Assembly: GCA_035550655.1 (NCBI GenBank)
Contig: DASZOU010000033.1
Coordinates: 372,001 to 436,000 of the forward strand
Direction: 5' to 3'
Length of the DNA stretch: 64,000 nt
Source: DASZTV01 sp035550655
Lineage (GTDB): Bacteria; Actinomycetota; Actinomycetes; JAFAQI01
The position numbers and the translations under genes are program-made. A model generated the notes under the pieces. It ran no database searches, was not told the origin of the DNA, and saw only the letters and a list, made by a program, of their open reading frames with translations. Position 1 is the first letter of the stretch, and the number at the start of each line of letters is the position of its first letter. This document shows positions 18,040-26,996 of this stretch, piece by piece.

Positions 18040-20442
18040 ATGACGAAGCGATTCCTTCGCCCGGTGTCGTTCAGCGTGGTCCTGCTGATCGTCGGACTGA
18101 CGATTGCCGGCACCATCGCATTGCGGCACAACGTCGCGGACGACGAGAAGAAGATCCTCACCGAGCGCGGTCAGGAGGTGACGGCCCTCCTCGAGAACAT
18201 CTTCGCCCAGGAGATCACCTCGGCCCGGGTCCTCGCCCAGGTCGCCATCACCGACGAGCCCCAGCACATCCAGCAAACCTTCGCCGCCGGAGCCGCCCTG
18301 ATCAAGGAGCAGGGGATCACCGCGCTGGGCATCGCGCGCCCGACTGCCAACGGCTTCGTCGTACGAGCCGGGTACGGCGACGGCCTGCACCCCGGTCAGC
18401 TGATCACCGGCCGCGACGCCGCGCTGCTGAGGAACGGGATGTCCGCTGTGGCAGGCGCGACCTCGTTGATCAACGAGGGCGCTCAGTCCCGGATCGGGCT
18501 CAACATCCCGGTCGGCCACGACGTCCTGTTCCTCTACGAGACGCTCAACCCCCGCGACCCGGTCCCGGCCGGGCTCGGCCTGTTCGAGTCGCTGCGCGCT
18601 GCCGTATACGCCGCACCCCACCCGAGCGCCAACACGCTCGTGATGACCACGGAGCGAACCGTCCCGATCACCGGCGGCCCGACCGGCAGGTCCACCCTCA
18701 CCATCGGTGACGACCAGTGGACACTGGTCTACGGGGAGAACGCGCGGCTCGTGGACGCGTTGTCCGCGAACATGCCCTGGTTCCTGCTCGGCGGCGGCCT
18801 CGGCCTCGCGGCCCTGGTGGCGATCCTCATCGAGACCCTCGCCCGCCGCCAGTCCTACGCCAGCCACCTGGTCGCCGAGCGGACGAAGTCGCTCACCGAG
18901 GCCAACACCGAGCTTCAGCAGGCGCGCGAGTTCGTCGGCCATCTGGTCGCGGCCGGTCCGATCGTCGGCATGGTCGCCGCGGTCAGCGACCTCCGGCTCT
19001 CCTACGTGACGCCGAACGTCAGTCGCCTGTTTGCCGTTGAGGTCGAGGACGCGATGGCACCCGGCTGGCTGGCAAGCCGGATCGACGCCGAACATCGTCA
19101 GACGCTCGAGCTGGCGGTACGCCGCGCCGGCAACGCCGACGACGAGGGCGAGTACGAGCGCCTGGAGCTGCCGCTCCGGATCGGCGACGGCACCTACCGC
19201 TGGCTCGACGTGGTGGTCGTCCGCCCATCCGCCGCGATCAGCACGTCGGAGGGCTCCGTGCTGATCTACGCCTTCGACGTCGACGACCGGCATCGCGCCG
19301 AAGAAGCCGCCGAGCGAGCCAACCGCTCCAAGAGCGAGTTCCTCTCCCGGATGAGCCACGAGCTGCGCACCCCGCTCAACGCGATCCTCGGGTACGGCCA
19401 GATCCTGCAGATGGACCCGCTGCGCGAGGACCAGGAACAGCCGGTCGCCCAGATCCTGAGCGGCGGGCGGCACCTGCTCGAGCTGATCAACGAAGTACTG
19501 GACATCTCACGGATCGAGGTAGGGCGGCTCTCGCTGTCGGTCGAGCCGGTCCAGGTCGCCGAGGTCATCGGAACGACGATCGACATGGTCCGTCCCGCCG
19601 CAGCGGAACGCGGGGTGTCGCTCGACGTCATCGAAGGGCTGGAAGGCCTGACCGCCCGCGCCGACCGGCAGCGGTTGCGCCAGATCTTGCTCAACCTGCT
19701 CAGCAACGCCGTGAAATACAACCGGCCCGGCGGCTCGGTGACCGTGTCGTACGAGCTGCGCGACGCCGACATGTGCCGCATCGCCGTCACCGACACCGGC
19801 CTCGGGATCAGGCCTGAGGACTTCGATCGCGTGTTCGCGCCGTTCGAACGGCTCGGTGCGGACCAGCTGAACGTCGAGGGAACCGGCATGGGGCTGACGG
19901 TGTGCCGGCAGCTCGCGACCGCGATGAACGGAGAGATGGGCTTGACCAGCGAGGTGAACCGCGGCAGCACCTTCTGGGTGGATCTGCCGCTGGCCGCCGC
20001 GCCCGCGCACCCCGCCGAGGACGAGCAGCTCGCCGTCGAGGTTGCCGAGAACGACGGTGCCGCAGGCCGAACCGTGCTGCTGGTCGAGGACAATCCGGCG
20101 AACGTCGGGCTGATCGAGCGAGCGCTCTCCCGGCTGGGAAACATCCGGGTGGTGACTGCGACCACCGGGCACGACGCGATCGACCTCGCGCTGAGCCGGC
20201 TGCCCGATCTCGTGCTGCTCGACGTGCACCTGCCCGACATCTCGGGCGAGGAGGTCCTCCGGACCCTCCGAGGCGTGACAGCGACCGCGGCGATCCCCGT
20301 GGTGGTGGTCAGCGCGGATGCGACGCCCGGCCAGATCGAGCGGCTGCTTGCCGCCGGAGCCACGACGTACATGACCAAGCCGATCGACATCCGCGAGCTG
20401 CTCACTTTGGTCAGCGACGCCACCACGGCAGCGACGCCATGA
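18040..20442 (+). CDS. Hybrid sensor histidine kinase with PAS and C-terminal receiver (copy 1)
   Basis: 800 residues from ATG 18040 (MTKRFLRP), with GGTGAG upstream. Order: membrane helix (5-27), exterior sensor region (about 30-245), second helix (about 247-268), PAS domain (about 290-415), HisKA with the phospho-acceptor His440 in SHELRTPLN, HATPase (LLNLLSNAVKYN, DTGLGIRPEDF, GTGMGLTVCRQ) and a receiver domain with Asp728 in LVLLDVHLP. Its stop overlaps the REC-EAL gene as ATGA, so phosphate probably passes to that protein and on to c-di-GMP turnover. It is a close paralogue of the kinase at 21926, which lacks the PAS domain. Confidence 0.9.
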   Translation: MTKRFLRPVSFSVVLLIVGLTIAGTIALRHNVADDEKKILTERGQEVTALLENIFAQEITSARVLAQVAITDEPQHIQQTFAAGAALIKEQGITALGIARPTANGFVVRAGYGDGLHPGQLITGRDAALLRNGMSAVAGATSLINEGAQSRIGLNIPVGHDVLFLYETLNPRDPVPAGLGLFESLRAAVYAAPHPSANTLVMTTERTVPITGGPTGRSTLTIGDDQWTLVYGENARLVDALSANMPWFLLGGGLGLAALVAILIETLARRQSYASHLVAERTKSLTEANTELQQAREFVGHLVAAGPIVGMVAAVSDLRLSYVTPNVSRLFAVEVEDAMAPGWLASRIDAEHRQTLELAVRRAGNADDEGEYERLELPLRIGDGTYRWLDVVVVRPSAAISTSEGSVLIYAFDVDDRHRAEEAAERANRSKSEFLSRMSHELRTPLNAILGYGQILQMDPLREDQEQPVAQILSGGRHLLELINEVLDISRIEVGRLSLSVEPVQVAEVIGTTIDMVRPAAAERGVSLDVIEGLEGLTARADRQRLRQILLNLLSNAVKYNRPGGSVTVSYELRDADMCRIAVTDTGLGIRPEDFDRVFAPFERLGADQLNVEGTGMGLTVCRQLATAMNGEMGLTSEVNRGSTFWVDLPLAAAPAHPAEDEQLAVEVAENDGAAGRTVLLVEDNPANVGLIERALSRLGNIRVVTATTGHDAIDLALSRLPDLVLLDVHLPDISGEEVLRTLRGVTATAAIPVVVVSADATPGQIERLLAAGATTYMTKPIDIRELLTLVSDATTAATP

Positions 20443-21698
20443 CGGCAACGACAGCCGCCGTCGCCGACGCCGACGAGGGCCGCTTCCGTCCCGACACGGC
20501 CCGCGTCGTCGTCGTCGACGACGTGACGGCGAACGTCGACCTGCTGCACCGGATACTGACCCGGGCCGGGCTGGCACAAGTCGATGGCTTCACGGATCCG
20601 CACGAGGCGCTCGCTGCCTGCACCAGTGAGCCGCCGTCGCTGATCCTGCTCGACCTGCACATGCCTGAGCTCGACGGCGTCACCTTCCTCGAGCGGTTGC
20701 ACTCGGCGATCGGCAACAGCGGCTTCGTGCCGGTGATCGTGATCACCGCCGACGTCAACGGCGACACCCGTCGACACGCTCTCGAGGCCGGCGCGAACGA
20801 CTACCTCACCAAGCCGTTCGACGTGTCCGAGGTGCTGCTACGGGTGCGCAACATGCTCGAGACGAGCCGGCTCTACACGCAGGTCCGCCGGCACACCGAC
20901 AACCTCGAGAACGAGATCAAGGAGCAGCTCGCTCGCGAGGCCGAGGCCGACGAACACCGGCGGGCGCTGATGGACCGGATCGAGAGCGCGATGGCCCCGA
21001 CCGGCATGACTTCGGTCTACCAGCCGGTCGTCGGGCTGAGCACCAACGAGATCGTCGGCGCGGAGGCACTCGCCCGCTTCACCGGCCCGCCGCAGCGGCC
21101 GCCGAACGAGTGGTTCGACGAGGCCGAGGAGGTCGGCGAGCTCACCGACCTCGAGCTGCGCGCACTCGAGCACGCGTTGAGCGGGCTGGACCGGCTCCCG
21201 CCTGGCAGCTTCATGGCGATCAACGTCTCGCCCACAACGGCCGTCAGCTCGAAGTTCGCCGCCGTCCTGGCCGCGCTGCCCGCCGACCGCATCGTCGTCG
21301 AGCTGACCGAGCACAACCGCGTGAGCGACTACGCCACACTCATGGCGCACCTGGAGCCGTTCATCACCAGAGGCGGCCGGATCGCGGTTGACGATGCCGG
21401 CTCCGGCTATGCCGGGCTTGCACACATCCTTCGGCTGCACCCGCAGATCATCAAGCTCGACGCCGTACTCGTGACCGGGATCGACGCGGACCCCGCCCGG
21501 CGCGCGCTGGCGGACTCGCTCGTCACCTTCGCCAACGAGATCGGCGCGACGATCGTCGCGGAGGGGATCGAGACCCAGGCCGAGCTCGACGTGCTCAGGG
21601 AGCTCGGCGTGCACTGGGGTCAGGGCTTCTACCTGGCCCGCCCGCAGACACTTCCCGTCCGCCTGGATCCGGCGTACGAAGCCTCCGTCGAGGAGTAG
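20439..21698 (+). CDS. Response regulator with EAL c-di-GMP phosphodiesterase domain (copy 1)
   Basis: 419 residues. The N-terminal receiver has the DD pair (VVVVDDVTANVDLL), phospho-acceptor Asp72 (LILLDLHMPELDG) and Lys (NDYLTKPFD). After a coiled linker, the EAL domain keeps the metal and catalytic residues: EAL at 209-211, INVSP, ELTEHN, the DDAGSGYAGL loop, IIKLD and VAEGIE, ending with GQGFYLARPQ. All expected catalytic positions are present, so active hydrolysis of c-di-GMP to pGpG is likely. Coupled by ATGA to the hybrid kinase. Confidence 0.9.
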   Translation: MTATTAAVADADEGRFRPDTARVVVVDDVTANVDLLHRILTRAGLAQVDGFTDPHEALAACTSEPPSLILLDLHMPELDGVTFLERLHSAIGNSGFVPVIVITADVNGDTRRHALEAGANDYLTKPFDVSEVLLRVRNMLETSRLYTQVRRHTDNLENEIKEQLAREAEADEHRRALMDRIESAMAPTGMTSVYQPVVGLSTNEIVGAEALARFTGPPQRPPNEWFDEAEEVGELTDLELRALEHALSGLDRLPPGSFMAINVSPTTAVSSKFAAVLAALPADRIVVELTEHNRVSDYATLMAHLEPFITRGGRIAVDDAGSGYAGLAHILRLHPQIIKLDAVLVTGIDADPARRALADSLVTFANEIGATIVAEGIETQAELDVLRELGVHWGQGFYLARPQTLPVRLDPAYEASVEE

Positions 21699-21925
21699 CG
21701 CGGCCGGGTAGGGCCAAAGGTCCCGTAGGCCTCAGGTCCATAGAAGTTGGGCGATGACCCGGATCGATCGGCCGGGAGCCGGTTCGTCCGCCCACCATGA
21801 TCATTTCCGGACCATGTGGACCTAATGCTCTTCCCAGGGCCCTGACCCTGTGGGAACACTTATCGAAAGCGTGTTGCCAGGAACACGTTGTCGGCAAGCC
21901 CAGATGACCCCGACAAGGTGGACCA

Positions 21926-23959
21926 ATGATGAGGAAGCGGACCCTGCGTCCGGTCTCGATCGGCGTGCTTCTGCTGATCGCCGGGCTATCGGTCGTCGGC
22001 AGCGTCGCGCTGCGCCGGGTGGTGGCGGGCGACGAGCGAAAGCTCCTGAACGAGCGCGGCGCCGAGGTGAGCGCGGTGCTGGAGAGCATCTTCCAGCAGG
22101 AGATCTCCTCAGCTCGCGTGCTCGCTCAGGTGGCGCTCGCCGACCCGGCTGACATGGAGAAGACCTTCCGGGCCGGCGCCCCCGCAGTGCTCGAGCAGGG
22201 CGCGGGGTCGCTCGGCATCGCCCGGCCGACAGCGCATGGCTTCGTCGTTGTTGCCGAAGCCGGCAATGCCGCCGGGCTTCGAGTCGGTACGACGATCACC
22301 GGGCACGACGCCGCCCTGCTTCGGGCCGGCCGCCACGCCGTGGCGGGCATGACTGCTCTGGTCAACAACGCCGGCACCCGCCGGATCAGCCTGTACCTGC
22401 CGGCCGGCCACGACGTGCTGTTCCTCTACTCCAGCCTCGACCCCCGCATCCCGGTGTCGGCGTCCGGACCGTTCGAGTCACTGCGAGGCGCGCTCTACGC
22501 GTCGCGCAGCCCGCGCGCCGACACGCTGATCATGACCACCGAGCGGCAGCTGCCGATTCAAGGTGGCCCAACCGGCACCGTGACCTTCGAGGTCGGCGAC
22601 GACGTGTGGTCGCTGGTCTACGGCGTCAAGGGTCCATTGGTCGACGGCTGGTCGGCGAACCTGCCCTGGCTGGTGCTCGGCGCCGGACTCGGACTGGCGC
22701 TGCTCATGGCTGTGCTCTTCGAGACGCTCGCCCGTCGCCAGTCCTACGCCCACAACCTCGTCGACGAGCGAACCCGCTCACTGCAGGAGGCGAACGCCGA
22801 GCTGCGGGCGGCCGAGGAGGCCGCGGACCGAGCAAACCGGTCCAAGAGCGAGTTCCTGTCACGGATGAGCCACGAGCTTCGGACCCCGTTGAACGCCATC
22901 CTCGGCTACGCCCAGATCCTGCAGATGGATCCGTTGCGGGATGACCAGGAACAGCCGGTCGAGCAGATCCTCACCAGCGGGCGACACCTGCTCGAGCTGA
23001 TCAACGAGGTGCTCGACATCTCGCGGATCGAGGTGGGACGCCTGACGCTTTCCATCGAACCCGTCGGGGTTGCCGAGGTCATGGAGACGGCGCTCGACAT
23101 GGTCCGCCCGACAGCCGCCGCCCACGCGATCTCTCTGGTCGTCGGCGAAGGACTCGACGGTGTTGCGGTACAAGCCGACCGCCAACGGCTGCGCCAGATC
23201 CTGCTGAACATGCTGTCCAACGCGGTGAAGTACAACCAGCCAGGCGGCCGAGTCACGGTCGGCTGTGAGCTGCTGGACGGCCACAGCGCGCGGATCTCCG
23301 TGACCGACACCGGACCGGGCATCGAGCCCGAGCACCACGAGCTCGTGTTCGCACCGTTCGAACGCTGCGGCAAGAACCAGGCCCACGTCGAAGGGACCGG
23401 AATCGGGCTGGCACTGTCACGGCACCTCGCCGAGGTGATGCAGGGCTCGATGGGGCTCGCCAGCCGGCCCGGCGAAGGCAGCACCTTCTGGGTCGACCTT
23501 CCGCTCGCCGTCGAGCCGGCGCCACCCGTCGAGGAGCCTCGCCCGCAGATCCCCGGACAGCGGCGCGGCGAAGCGGCCCCTTCGGTCCTGTTGGTCGAGG
23601 ACAACCCCGCGAACGTCGGACTGGTCGAGCGTGCCCTCGCCATGCTCGGGAACGTCCGCGTCCTCACGGCCACCTCCGGCCGCGACGCCCTGGAAATGCT
23701 GCGTGGCGAGCCCGTCTCGGCAGTACTGCTCGACCTTCATCTGCCCGACCTGACCGGCGAGCAGGTCCTGAAGGCGCTTCGGGACGACCCACGCACCGAT
23801 CGCATCCCTGTCGTCGTGGTGAGCGCGGACGCGACGGAGGGTCAGATCGAGCGACTGCTCGCCGCTGGAGCGACGGCGTACCTCACGAAGCCGTTCGACG
23901 TCCGCCAGCTGCTCGACATCGTCTCGGCGGCGACAGCACCGGCGACAGCGACGCCATGA
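21926..23959 (+). CDS. Hybrid sensor histidine kinase with C-terminal receiver (copy 2, no PAS)
   Basis: 677 residues from ATG 21926 (ATG 21929 is possible; AAGGTGG serves either). Layout matches copy 1: helix, exterior domain of equal size with shared stretches (the SARVLAQVAL region and PAGHDVLFLY), second helix, HisKA with His316, HATPase (LLNMLSNAVKYN, DTGPGIEPEHH, GTGIGLALSRH) and receiver with Asp603 (VLLDLHLPDLTG). The PAS segment present in copy 1 between helix 2 and HisKA is missing. The 227-bp gap before it (21699-21925) shows nothing I recognise beyond its ribosome-binding site. Confidence 0.9.
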   Translation: MMRKRTLRPVSIGVLLLIAGLSVVGSVALRRVVAGDERKLLNERGAEVSAVLESIFQQEISSARVLAQVALADPADMEKTFRAGAPAVLEQGAGSLGIARPTAHGFVVVAEAGNAAGLRVGTTITGHDAALLRAGRHAVAGMTALVNNAGTRRISLYLPAGHDVLFLYSSLDPRIPVSASGPFESLRGALYASRSPRADTLIMTTERQLPIQGGPTGTVTFEVGDDVWSLVYGVKGPLVDGWSANLPWLVLGAGLGLALLMAVLFETLARRQSYAHNLVDERTRSLQEANAELRAAEEAADRANRSKSEFLSRMSHELRTPLNAILGYAQILQMDPLRDDQEQPVEQILTSGRHLLELINEVLDISRIEVGRLTLSIEPVGVAEVMETALDMVRPTAAAHAISLVVGEGLDGVAVQADRQRLRQILLNMLSNAVKYNQPGGRVTVGCELLDGHSARISVTDTGPGIEPEHHELVFAPFERCGKNQAHVEGTGIGLALSRHLAEVMQGSMGLASRPGEGSTFWVDLPLAVEPAPPVEEPRPQIPGQRRGEAAPSVLLVEDNPANVGLVERALAMLGNVRVLTATSGRDALEMLRGEPVSAVLLDLHLPDLTGEQVLKALRDDPRTDRIPVVVVSADATEGQIERLLAAGATAYLTKPFDVRQLLDIVSAATAPATATP

Positions 23960-25230
23960 CGACTCCTGCGGACCTTCGCCCTGCCGACCCCACCTCCGGC
24001 GGACCGGCGCGGATCGTCGTCGTCGACGACGTCGAGGCCAACGTGAACCTGCTCCGACACCTGTTGAACCGGGCCGGCCACGCCAGCGTCGATGGCTTCA
24101 CCGACCCGTACGCCGCGTTGGGCGCGTGCGCGGCCGAGCCGCCCGACCTGGTCCTGCTCGACCTTCACATGCCGGCCCTGGACGGCCTCGGATTCCTCGA
24201 GCGGCTGCCCGGCATGATCGGTGACGACGCCTTCGTACCTGTCATCGTGCTTACCGCGGACATCTGCGACGAGGCAAGACGAAAGGTCTTGTCGGCGGGC
24301 GCGAAGGACTTCCTCACCAAGCCGTTCGACGTCACCGAAGTACTCCTGCGAGTGCGCAACACCCTGGACATCAGCTCGGCGTACCGCGAGGCGCGCCACC
24401 ATGCCGCCAGCCTGCAACAGGTCGTCGACGGGCAACGCGCCGGCGAGCTCGCCGAAGCGGCGCGTCAGGGGGAACACACCGAGCGCATCGCAGCCGCCCT
24501 GCGCCCGGACGGGCTGTCCGTCGTCTACCAGCCGATCGTCTCCCTCGACACCGGGACGGTTGTCGGCGCGGAGGCGCTGGCACGCTTCGCCGGATCGCCG
24601 GACCCCGCGAGCGAATGGTTCGAGGCGGCGGCGGCAATCGGCTGCCTGGCGCAGCTGGAGCTGCGGGCGGCCGAGGAGGCACTCGGCGGTCTGCGCCGGA
24701 TCGCCCCCGACATGTTCCTGTCGCTGAACGTCTCACCGGCGACCGCCGCTGCCGGTGAGCTGTACGAGCTCCTCGCCGACATCCCCGCCAGCCGGGTCGT
24801 CCTCGAGCTCAGTGAACACAGCCGGATCGAGGACTACGCGTCGCTCAACGATCGCCTCCAGCCGTTCGTACGGCGCGGCGGCCGGATCGCGATCGACGAT
24901 GCGGGCGCGGGTTACGCCGGCCTCAGCCACCTCGTGCACTTGCGGCCCCACATCATCAAGCTGGACGTGGCGCTCACCAGGAGCATCGATACCGACGTGG
25001 CGCGGCAAGCGCTCACGATCTCACTCGTGCGGTACGCGGCGGAGATCAACGCGACGATCGTCGCGGAGGGAATCGAAACGGCCGCCGAGCTTGCGACGCT
25101 CCGCAACCTCGGCGTGAGCTGGGGGCAGGGACGCCAGCTGACACCCCCGGTCCAGCTTCCGCGGCAGCGGGACCGCAGCACCTCGGAGGCTGACCTGCGG
25201 TCGGCCGGAGCGGCGGGTCCTACCGGGTGA
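23956..25230 (+). CDS. Response regulator with EAL domain (copy 2, altered C-terminus)
   Basis: 424 residues, overlapping the kinase stop as ATGA. The receiver has VVVDDVEANVNLL, Asp69 (LVLLDLHMPALDG) and LTKPFD. The EAL domain has E206-A-L, LNVSP, ELSEHS, DDAGAGYAGL, IIKLD and VAEGIET, so catalytic residues are kept. The end differs from copy 1: after WGQG the usual FYLARP is replaced by RQLTPPVQLPRQ and a Pro/Arg-rich tail. This may affect dimer or lid contacts but need not abolish activity. Confidence 0.88.
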   Translation: MTTPADLRPADPTSGGPARIVVVDDVEANVNLLRHLLNRAGHASVDGFTDPYAALGACAAEPPDLVLLDLHMPALDGLGFLERLPGMIGDDAFVPVIVLTADICDEARRKVLSAGAKDFLTKPFDVTEVLLRVRNTLDISSAYREARHHAASLQQVVDGQRAGELAEAARQGEHTERIAAALRPDGLSVVYQPIVSLDTGTVVGAEALARFAGSPDPASEWFEAAAAIGCLAQLELRAAEEALGGLRRIAPDMFLSLNVSPATAAAGELYELLADIPASRVVLELSEHSRIEDYASLNDRLQPFVRRGGRIAIDDAGAGYAGLSHLVHLRPHIIKLDVALTRSIDTDVARQALTISLVRYAAEINATIVAEGIETAAELATLRNLGVSWGQGRQLTPPVQLPRQRDRSTSEADLRSAGAAGPTG

Positions 25231-25462
25231 GCGGAAGCGCCGGATGGTGGGTGCGAACCTCCAGCCGGATCCTGGTCAGCTCCTCGGCCTTTCCGACCAT
25301 CGCCACCCCGCGCGCCTCCACGACTGTGCGGTAGGAGTCCCCGAGCACAGAGGCAACAACGTCACGCGGCACCCAGGGAAACTGCGCGCACAGCTCGACG
25401 AGGGCATCCGCCATCTGCTTCTCGCTCCACGCCGCATCGGGCGGGTTCTGGCCGTTCACCAT
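25220..25462 (-). CDS. Small helical protein, three-helix-bundle type
   Basis: 80 residues from ATG 25462 (MVNGQNPPDAAW). Reading further upstream only translates the tRNA-Arg gene. The core DALVELCAQFPWVPRDVVASVL resembles the small actinobacterial three-helix-bundle (CUE/UBA-like) dimerisation proteins. It is convergent with and overlaps the REC-EAL gene by 11 bp. Function unknown. Confidence 0.55.
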   Translation of the reverse strand: MVNGQNPPDAAWSEKQMADALVELCAQFPWVPRDVVASVLGDSYRTVVEARGVAMVGKAEELTRIRLEVRTHHPALPLTR

Positions 25463-25556
25463 CTCGCGATCATCAGCCGATGTGTTGTCGCATCCCAGGG
25501 TCGAAAGACCCCACTGAGATCGCGGCGAGACGGCGGAGACCGGACCGCAGGAAGTT

Positions 25557-25632
25557 TGGCGCGCTCGGAGGGACTCGAACCCCCAACCTTCTGATCCGTA
25601 GTCAGATGCTCTATCCGTTGAGCTACGAGCGC
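25557..25632 (-). tRNA. tRNA-Arg(ACG)
   Basis: A complete 76-nt cloverleaf. The acceptor stem is GCGCTCG/CGAGCGC, the discriminator is G and CCA is encoded (25557-25559). The anticodon loop CTACGGA gives anticodon ACG (25597-25599 on the complement), read as ICG for CGU/CGC/CGA. T arm GGGGGTTCGAGTCCC is normal. No element is visibly integrated here. Confidence 0.96.
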
Positions 25633-25784
25633 TGGAGCATCGGACAGTGTAGTGGGCGGCCACAATCCGGCGCCGAGCCGATCTGATCTAGACCAACCTG
25701 CTTTTACAGGACAACCTTTCAGCCCCTACCGTCGTCTATCGCAACGTCCACTTCCCCAACCAGCAAGGTTTCGAAGAGCCGCGC

Positions 25785-26933
25785 ATGTCCTTTTCGTTTC
25801 CGGGTCCCCCGCGCCCGCGTCGCTTCGGGCTGCGCCGGGCCAGCCGCTATCCCGCGACGTCGTACGGCCAGCAGCACGCGGGCCGAAACGCCTCGGTGGA
25901 CGCCGGGACCTCGCTCGGCCGCCGCGGCGTCGTCGGCGGCCTGGTCCTCGTCGCGTTCGGCAGCACTGTCGACCTGGTGCGGGTGCTGACCCGCGGCTCC
26001 AGCGGCCGCGCGGTCGGCGATCCGGCCGGCTTGACGCCGCGCGTGGTCAACCTGCTGACCGGAAACCTGCGCGCGGACCACACGACGCCGCGGCCGACCG
26101 CATCGGTGGCGCCGTCACCACACCCGAGCCACAGTCACGCGCCGGCGCATCATCACAGCCATGCCCCCGCCCGGCACGGCACCGGCCACCACCCGCCGCA
26201 CCACCACGAGACCAAGCAGGAACGCGCACAGGCTCGACGGGCACGTGAGCACGTCACGCTGCCGCCGGCACAGCTCCATGTCCGTAGCCATCCGGCGTAC
26301 CGCCTCGACCAGCTCATCCCGCACCCGCCGGCGCAGGCGCTCGCGCTGACGATCGACGACGGTCCGGATCCCGAGTACACCCCCGACGTGCTGCGGCTGC
26401 TCGACAAGTACCAGACACAAGCGTCGTTCTGTGTCATCGGCGTCCACGCCGACGCCTACCCGAAGCTGGTGCGCGACATCGCCCGCGCCGGTCACATCCT
26501 CGTGAACCACAGCTACACCCACGTGCTGCCGTTCAACCGGCTGCCCGAGAAGCGCATCGTCACCGAGATCACCAAGACCCAGCGCGCGATCGAGCGCGCG
26601 GCCGGCGTCACGCCGCAGCTGTTCCGCTCGCCGGGCGGCGACTGGTCGCGCTTCATCTTCCGCGCGCTCGCGGCGTACGGCTTGGAACCGCTCGACTGGG
26701 ACGTCGACCCGCGCGACTGGACCCGCCCCGGCACCAGGAAGATCACGAGGCGGATGCTGCGGGCACGTCCCGGCGAGATCGTGCTGTGTCACGACGGCGG
26801 CGGCGACCGTATCCAGACCGTCCGTGCCCTGCGCAAGGTGCTGCCAAGATGGCAGCACAAAGGTTTGCTGACGGTTCCGCTGCAGATCACGCCGCACTAC
26901 CTGTCGAACGACGGATCCTCGACTTCCTCATAG
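25785..26933 (+). CDS. Polysaccharide deacetylase (NodB domain) with His-rich linker
   Basis: 382 residues. A twin-arginine-like start of a hydrophobic helix (SLGRRGVVGGLVLVAFG) near residue 45 should anchor or export the protein. Residues about 105-150 form a His/Pro/Ala-rich low-complexity linker (HSHAPAHHHSHAPARHGTGH). The NodB domain follows, with motif 1 TIDDGPDP, motif 2 HSYTH, motif 3 RSPGGDWS, the DWDVDPRDW motif and LCHDGGG. These supply the metal-binding Asp-His-His and catalytic base/acid, so it is probably an active deacetylase of cell-wall peptidoglycan or chitin-like sugar. The His-rich stretch may store metal, which is a guess. Confidence 0.9.
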   Translation: MSFSFPGPPRPRRFGLRRASRYPATSYGQQHAGRNASVDAGTSLGRRGVVGGLVLVAFGSTVDLVRVLTRGSSGRAVGDPAGLTPRVVNLLTGNLRADHTTPRPTASVAPSPHPSHSHAPAHHHSHAPARHGTGHHPPHHHETKQERAQARRAREHVTLPPAQLHVRSHPAYRLDQLIPHPPAQALALTIDDGPDPEYTPDVLRLLDKYQTQASFCVIGVHADAYPKLVRDIARAGHILVNHSYTHVLPFNRLPEKRIVTEITKTQRAIERAAGVTPQLFRSPGGDWSRFIFRALAAYGLEPLDWDVDPRDWTRPGTRKITRRMLRARPGEIVLCHDGGGDRIQTVRALRKVLPRWQHKGLLTVPLQITPHYLSNDGSSTSS

Positions 26934-26996
26934 CCTGACCCCCTAGCGGTGCCGGCAAAGCCGGCTCCTGCCTGGGCGGAGCGCGGGGAGGTGGAC

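Noticed and set aside
16960..19473. 837-codon minus-strand ORF
   Set aside because: It is antisense to the serine hydrolase and the kinase, has no family motif, and arises from GC-rich codon bias.
17960..21870. Shared promoter motif before the two kinases (GAACACTT and ACCCTGT)
   Set aside because: Both strings occur upstream of both genes but with different mutual spacing (about 20 versus 2 bp), so not convincing.
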